From positions 23,621,906-23,685,905 of the forward strand of contig CM038221.1 of assembly GCA_021442155.1 (NCBI GenBank): a stretch of DNA of 64,000 bases. Direction: 5' to 3'. Shown in pieces: positions 60,296-64,000 of this stretch. The DNA is from Cymbidium sinense. Lineage: Eukaryota > Streptophyta > Magnoliopsida > Asparagales > Orchidaceae. Position 1 is the stretch's first letter. Every line of letters starts with the position of its first letter. The translations under genes were made by a program, and so were the position numbers. The notes beneath the pieces are model-generated. The model was not told the origin of the DNA. It was given only the letters and a program-made list of their open reading frames with translations, and searched no databases.

Positions 60296-63010
60296 GAGAC
60301 AACAACAACAACAACAACAACAGTTCTTTAATCCCACTAGTGTCTACATGAATCCTTCGCTCCATCAGGTCCTATTATGTGTCAAATTCTCATTTAATTC
60401 AAGATATACAAGATCATTTTTATACATCTTAACCAAGTCTTTTGCCTACCTCTACCTTTCTTAACATAAGAAATCTAATCTCTACTCTCCTAATCGTCAT
60501 CTGACGACGCTTTATATGAAACCATCTAAGCGAATTCTCCCTAATCTTATCTACCTGAGCTACTCCAACTTTTTCCCAACATACTATTTTTGCATTCTAT
60601 CTCTAAGGTAAAGCCACATCCATCCAAAGCATCCTCATCTCAGAATACTTAACTTACTCTTATGCTTTCTTTTATCGCCAACATTCTCGCACTATAAGTC
60701 ATTGTAGTCTACCACCATCTTAAAATTTTTTCCTTAAGTTTAAGTGGAACTTTTCTATCACATAAAGCCGATGATGCATTCCTCCACTTCAACCATCCAA
60801 CTTGAATTCTACTAATATCTCCATCTATTTCACCATCATTTTGAACAATAGCCTAAATATCTCAATCGCCACTCTTATTAATGACTTGATCACCTAAAGT
60901 CACAACACTACCACTAAAATTTCTACAACTAAAATTACACTCCATATATTCGCTTTAGATCGCTTAAACTAAAACCTTGACTCTAAAGTTGACCTCCATA
61001 ATTCAAGTTTCGACTCTCTAGCCTTATCAACAAGAAGAATGTCATCAAAGAAAAGCATACACCAAGGTACATCTTCTTGTAAATGCCTCGTAAGAACATC
61101 CATATAAAGTAAAAGATAAGGGCTTAATGTTGATCCTGATGTAATCCAAATAAATATATTTGTCAATCCTCCTGTGTTTGGACACAAGTGACAGCTCTAA
61201 GTATACATATCCTTAATGACTTGAATATAACCAATATTAACTTCTTTTGCTCTAACTCTCCAAAGAACATCTCGAGACTTTATCATAAGCTTTCTAAATC
61301 AATAAATATCATATGTAGATCCTTTTATTTTCTATGCTTCTCCATCAAACCTCTTAACAAATGTATAGATCCATAAGATCTACCCGCATGAAACCAAACT
61401 GACAGGAGAAACTTCAGATCACATCGTAATCTATGCTCAATTACTCTCCCATAATTTTAATGTATGGCACATTAACTTAATTCCTCTATAATTTGTACAA
61501 TCTCTGTGCATCACCTTTATTCTTAAATATGAACCAACAAACTCTTTCTCCACTCATCTGATCTTTTCCTTTAAAATAACATTAAAAGATTTGTAAGCCA
61601 AGAAATTCCTCGATCTCCTAAACATTTCCACACTTCTATTGGAATATTATCCGCCCTATCGCTTCCACATTTCATTTTCTTTAAAGCTTCACTAACTTCG
61701 CATTTACTAATACAATGATAAAATGAAATTCTATTTTGTATAGATAAGTTGCTAAAATCAATCAGATTTTCGTGATCCTTCATCAAAAGTTTTATTAAAA
61801 TACCTCATCCACCTATTTTCAATATCTTTTCTAAAAAACACTTTATTATTTTCATCCTTAATACTCCTCACTAACTATGCCTTTATTCTCCTATCTCGCT
61901 TAACTTATACATACATCTTTCACCTTCTTTCAGATCTAATCTATCAGATAAATCACTAAATTTTTCAGATCATATATCGCTTTCTTAAATCTCTATTTTA
62001 TATCTTTCCCAATTCTCCGAAGTTTTACATCTAAAACCAAGTTTTATAACAACGCTTCTTATTTCTTATCTTTTCAGACACTCGACTCCACCACCAACTA
62101 TTCTTATTAAAAGTTTTTTCCTTTTGATTCCAAGACATTTTAAAGAACTTGCTTAATAAAGATTTCGATACTTTTTTCCCACATAACGTTAAATTTTCCT
62201 TATGAACATCCCAAACTTTAATTTCTCAGTAGCTTCTTAAAAATATTTTTATTTCGTTTTTAAGCATTCCCCATCTAATCCTGTGACAATAATTTATTTT
62301 TTTCTCTTACAACCTTTCATCTTAAAATCTAAAACTAATAATACGTGACTTAAAATTTCACTGAATGACCTTACAATCTTTACAATCTAAACGATCTATT
62401 TTTCTTATCAAAAAATAATCAATCTGCTTTTACTAGATCCATTTTTATAAGAATAACATGTTTCATCTTCTTTCTAAATAAAGATAAGAACTACAAAATC
62501 AAGTAGAAAATCTAATATATACCTTCTTCATTACTACCCAAATCCATAACCACTTAATACTTTTAAAATCTTCTACCACTCTACCAACATGTCCATTTAA
62601 ATCTCCCCAATAAATACTTTTTTCTTCAAGAGATTCAGATTAATCCTCTAATTCATTCCAAAATTTTTCTTTCAACTTACCTCCAAACCTACTAGGAGAT
62701 AAACACTTATAACATTGATAATCTTAAGATCAACAATAATCTTTAAAGCTATAATTCTATCTCCACATCTATTAATACTTATAACATTATCCTTCAAACT
62801 TTATCTATAATCACACCTACACCATTTCTAGACTTTTACCTAATACCAAAGTTTAAAACCTAAACTATCAATCTCCTTTTCTCCCCAACCCATTTAGTTT
62901 CTTGAACACATAAAATATTTATCTTTCTATGAACCATAATATCTATTAATTCCATTAATTTACCTAAGAGTACCTATATTCCAAGATCCTAACCTAATTC
63001 TAGTTTCAAC
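60296..63010 (-). mobile_element. RTE-type LINE (copy D), minus strand, near full length but degenerate
   Basis: Read on the minus strand. The endonuclease start near 63000 matches copy B ('ggttaggatcttggaatat', then 'caagaaactaaatgggttgg'). RT N-terminal part (61786-61571) reads 'VSEALKKMKCGSDRADNIPI' and 'EVWKCLGDRGISWLTN'. The active-site region (61187-60969) reads 'DVLTRHLQEDVPWCMLFFDD' and 'LELWRSTLES'. The 3' end is (GTT)n at 60322-60300 after 'agtgggattaaag', the expected RTE tail. FFDD replaces FADD. Several frameshifts are present. It is inverted relative to copies A-C and could pair with copy B over most of its length. Confidence 0.85.
60300..60322 (-). repeat. (TTG)n tail of LINE copy D
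   Basis: Seven to eight CAA/TTG units at the exact 3' end of the minus-strand LINE; a short simple-repeat tail in place of poly(A) is typical of the RTE clade. Confidence 0.85.
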
Positions 63011-63467
63011 TAACTTCTTTTGCTCGTGATCACCATAATGTGGGAACCTTGCTTATTTAACAGCATCCGATGCAAATGCTTCTAAGACATTTTTCATCAG
63101 ATTGATACATTCCTGGACTCTCTAGATTAACACAATGATTTAAAGGATTCATGTCATAATTATTTCGACAAATTTTACGCTGGCTGTCGACTACCTAACG
63201 CAACCTCCAGTGAGACAAAATGATATAATATAAGGCAAAACGGATCCTCAAATAATATAAAATTGAACAAAAAGTTCTCCTAAAGAGGCAAAAGGATCCT
63301 CAATGTAGCTTTCAAGCTAATTACGTTAACCAATAACCTCAACAACTATACATGACATGTTCTAAAGCTAATATTGTGATATATAAGTTATACTTGAACA
63401 AATATAAATTATATTTTCTTCAAAAAATGTTATTTTTAAAACTGTCATTTGTATGATCATGTTGATC

Positions 63468-63498
<31 letters not shown>

Positions 63499-64000
63499 TA
63501 TATTACTTTAGATTTAAGACCAAATTCCCTCAACTATTTATAATGAATTATTCCATCAAACAAGAGTACAATTTGGTCGACTATTTATTACACGTTTCCT
63601 TTCATTTAGAATTTAACGAAAACTTATAAAGAAATAATGAATATTACAGGGCATTCTTGGAATAACAAAATATAAAAATAAATAGATAACTAATAAACCC
63701 TACCCTCTTCTCATTTTCATTCATACATCACATTACAAGACCCACTCTCCGATCAACAAATGACTAAATTGTCCCTCATATTTAGTCCTGACTAAATCTC
63801 CTTCATAAATAATGGACCAATTGGCCTTTAAACCCTTCATTTAAAGATGCATATTAAATTTTATTCTTTAGTATTTAAATTATGTATTAGACTTATCTTG
63901 TTGAGTCGTACAACTTATTAGTTAAAAATAACTATTTTGACAGGGAAGGGAAAGGATAAGTTGGATAGTAAGTTTTTGCCACTTTTTGAAAATTTTGTAA
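63011..64000. other. AT-rich sequence right of the LINE cluster
   Basis: 63011-63130 may still be LINE 5' leader. The rest has no supported gene; minus-strand frames were examined for an HExxH-bearing site-2 protease exon and none was seen. An (AT)n microsatellite lies at about 63466-63503. Confidence 0.45.

Overview
The window is nuclear DNA from a flowering plant. It holds two multi-exon genes with GT-AG introns in a background of decayed LTR retrotransposons, RTE-type LINEs, MITEs, a tRNA-derived SINE and AT-rich intergenic sequence with microsatellites. The species cannot be named from the sequence. The mix of Tat/Ogre-type Ty3-gypsy, Ty1-copia, (TTG)n-tailed RTE LINEs and Tourist-like MITEs fits many angiosperms. 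There are no bacterial-style operons and no CRISPR array.

Layout: 1-13933 is a wrecked Tat-lineage Ty3-gypsy region. It has a plus-oriented long LTR at its left edge, a gag-less pol remnant, a zone of degenerate tandem repeats, and a homologous long LTR in the opposite orientation. 13934-26950 carries no gene: decayed repeats, then an AT-rich tract with SSRs, a SINE and small fold-back elements. 27359-36110 is an intact-looking CTP synthase gene (plus strand, 21 coding exons, 596 codons plus stop); every junction was checked for GT-AG and frame. Two of its introns carry Tourist-like MITEs with TAA target duplications.

38090-51612 (minus strand) is the 3' part of a membrane-bound site-2 protease (S2P, M50 family) gene, convergent with CTP synthase. 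Its last two exons are separated by a 12.05-kb intron filled with a LINE (itself carrying two nested MITEs) and two Ty1-copia wrecks facing tail to tail. That intron falls inside the conserved NxxPxxxLDG catalytic motif. The 5' exons, including HExxH, were not found in the remaining 12.4 kb of the window.

53280-63010 is a cluster of RTE LINEs. One plus-strand copy has its 3' half, a (TA)n(GA)n tract and about 400 bp of non-LINE flank repeated three times in tandem (unit about 1.65 kb). A further LINE lies in inverted orientation. The tandem copies differ mainly by small deletions, which may be assembly error or real decay.

No clearly new biological system was found. The points most worth a second look are the S2P gene with its catalytic motif split by a transposon-filled intron and its missing 5' half, the LINE/microsatellite tandem triplication, and the inverted long LTR arms around a gag-less Tat element.
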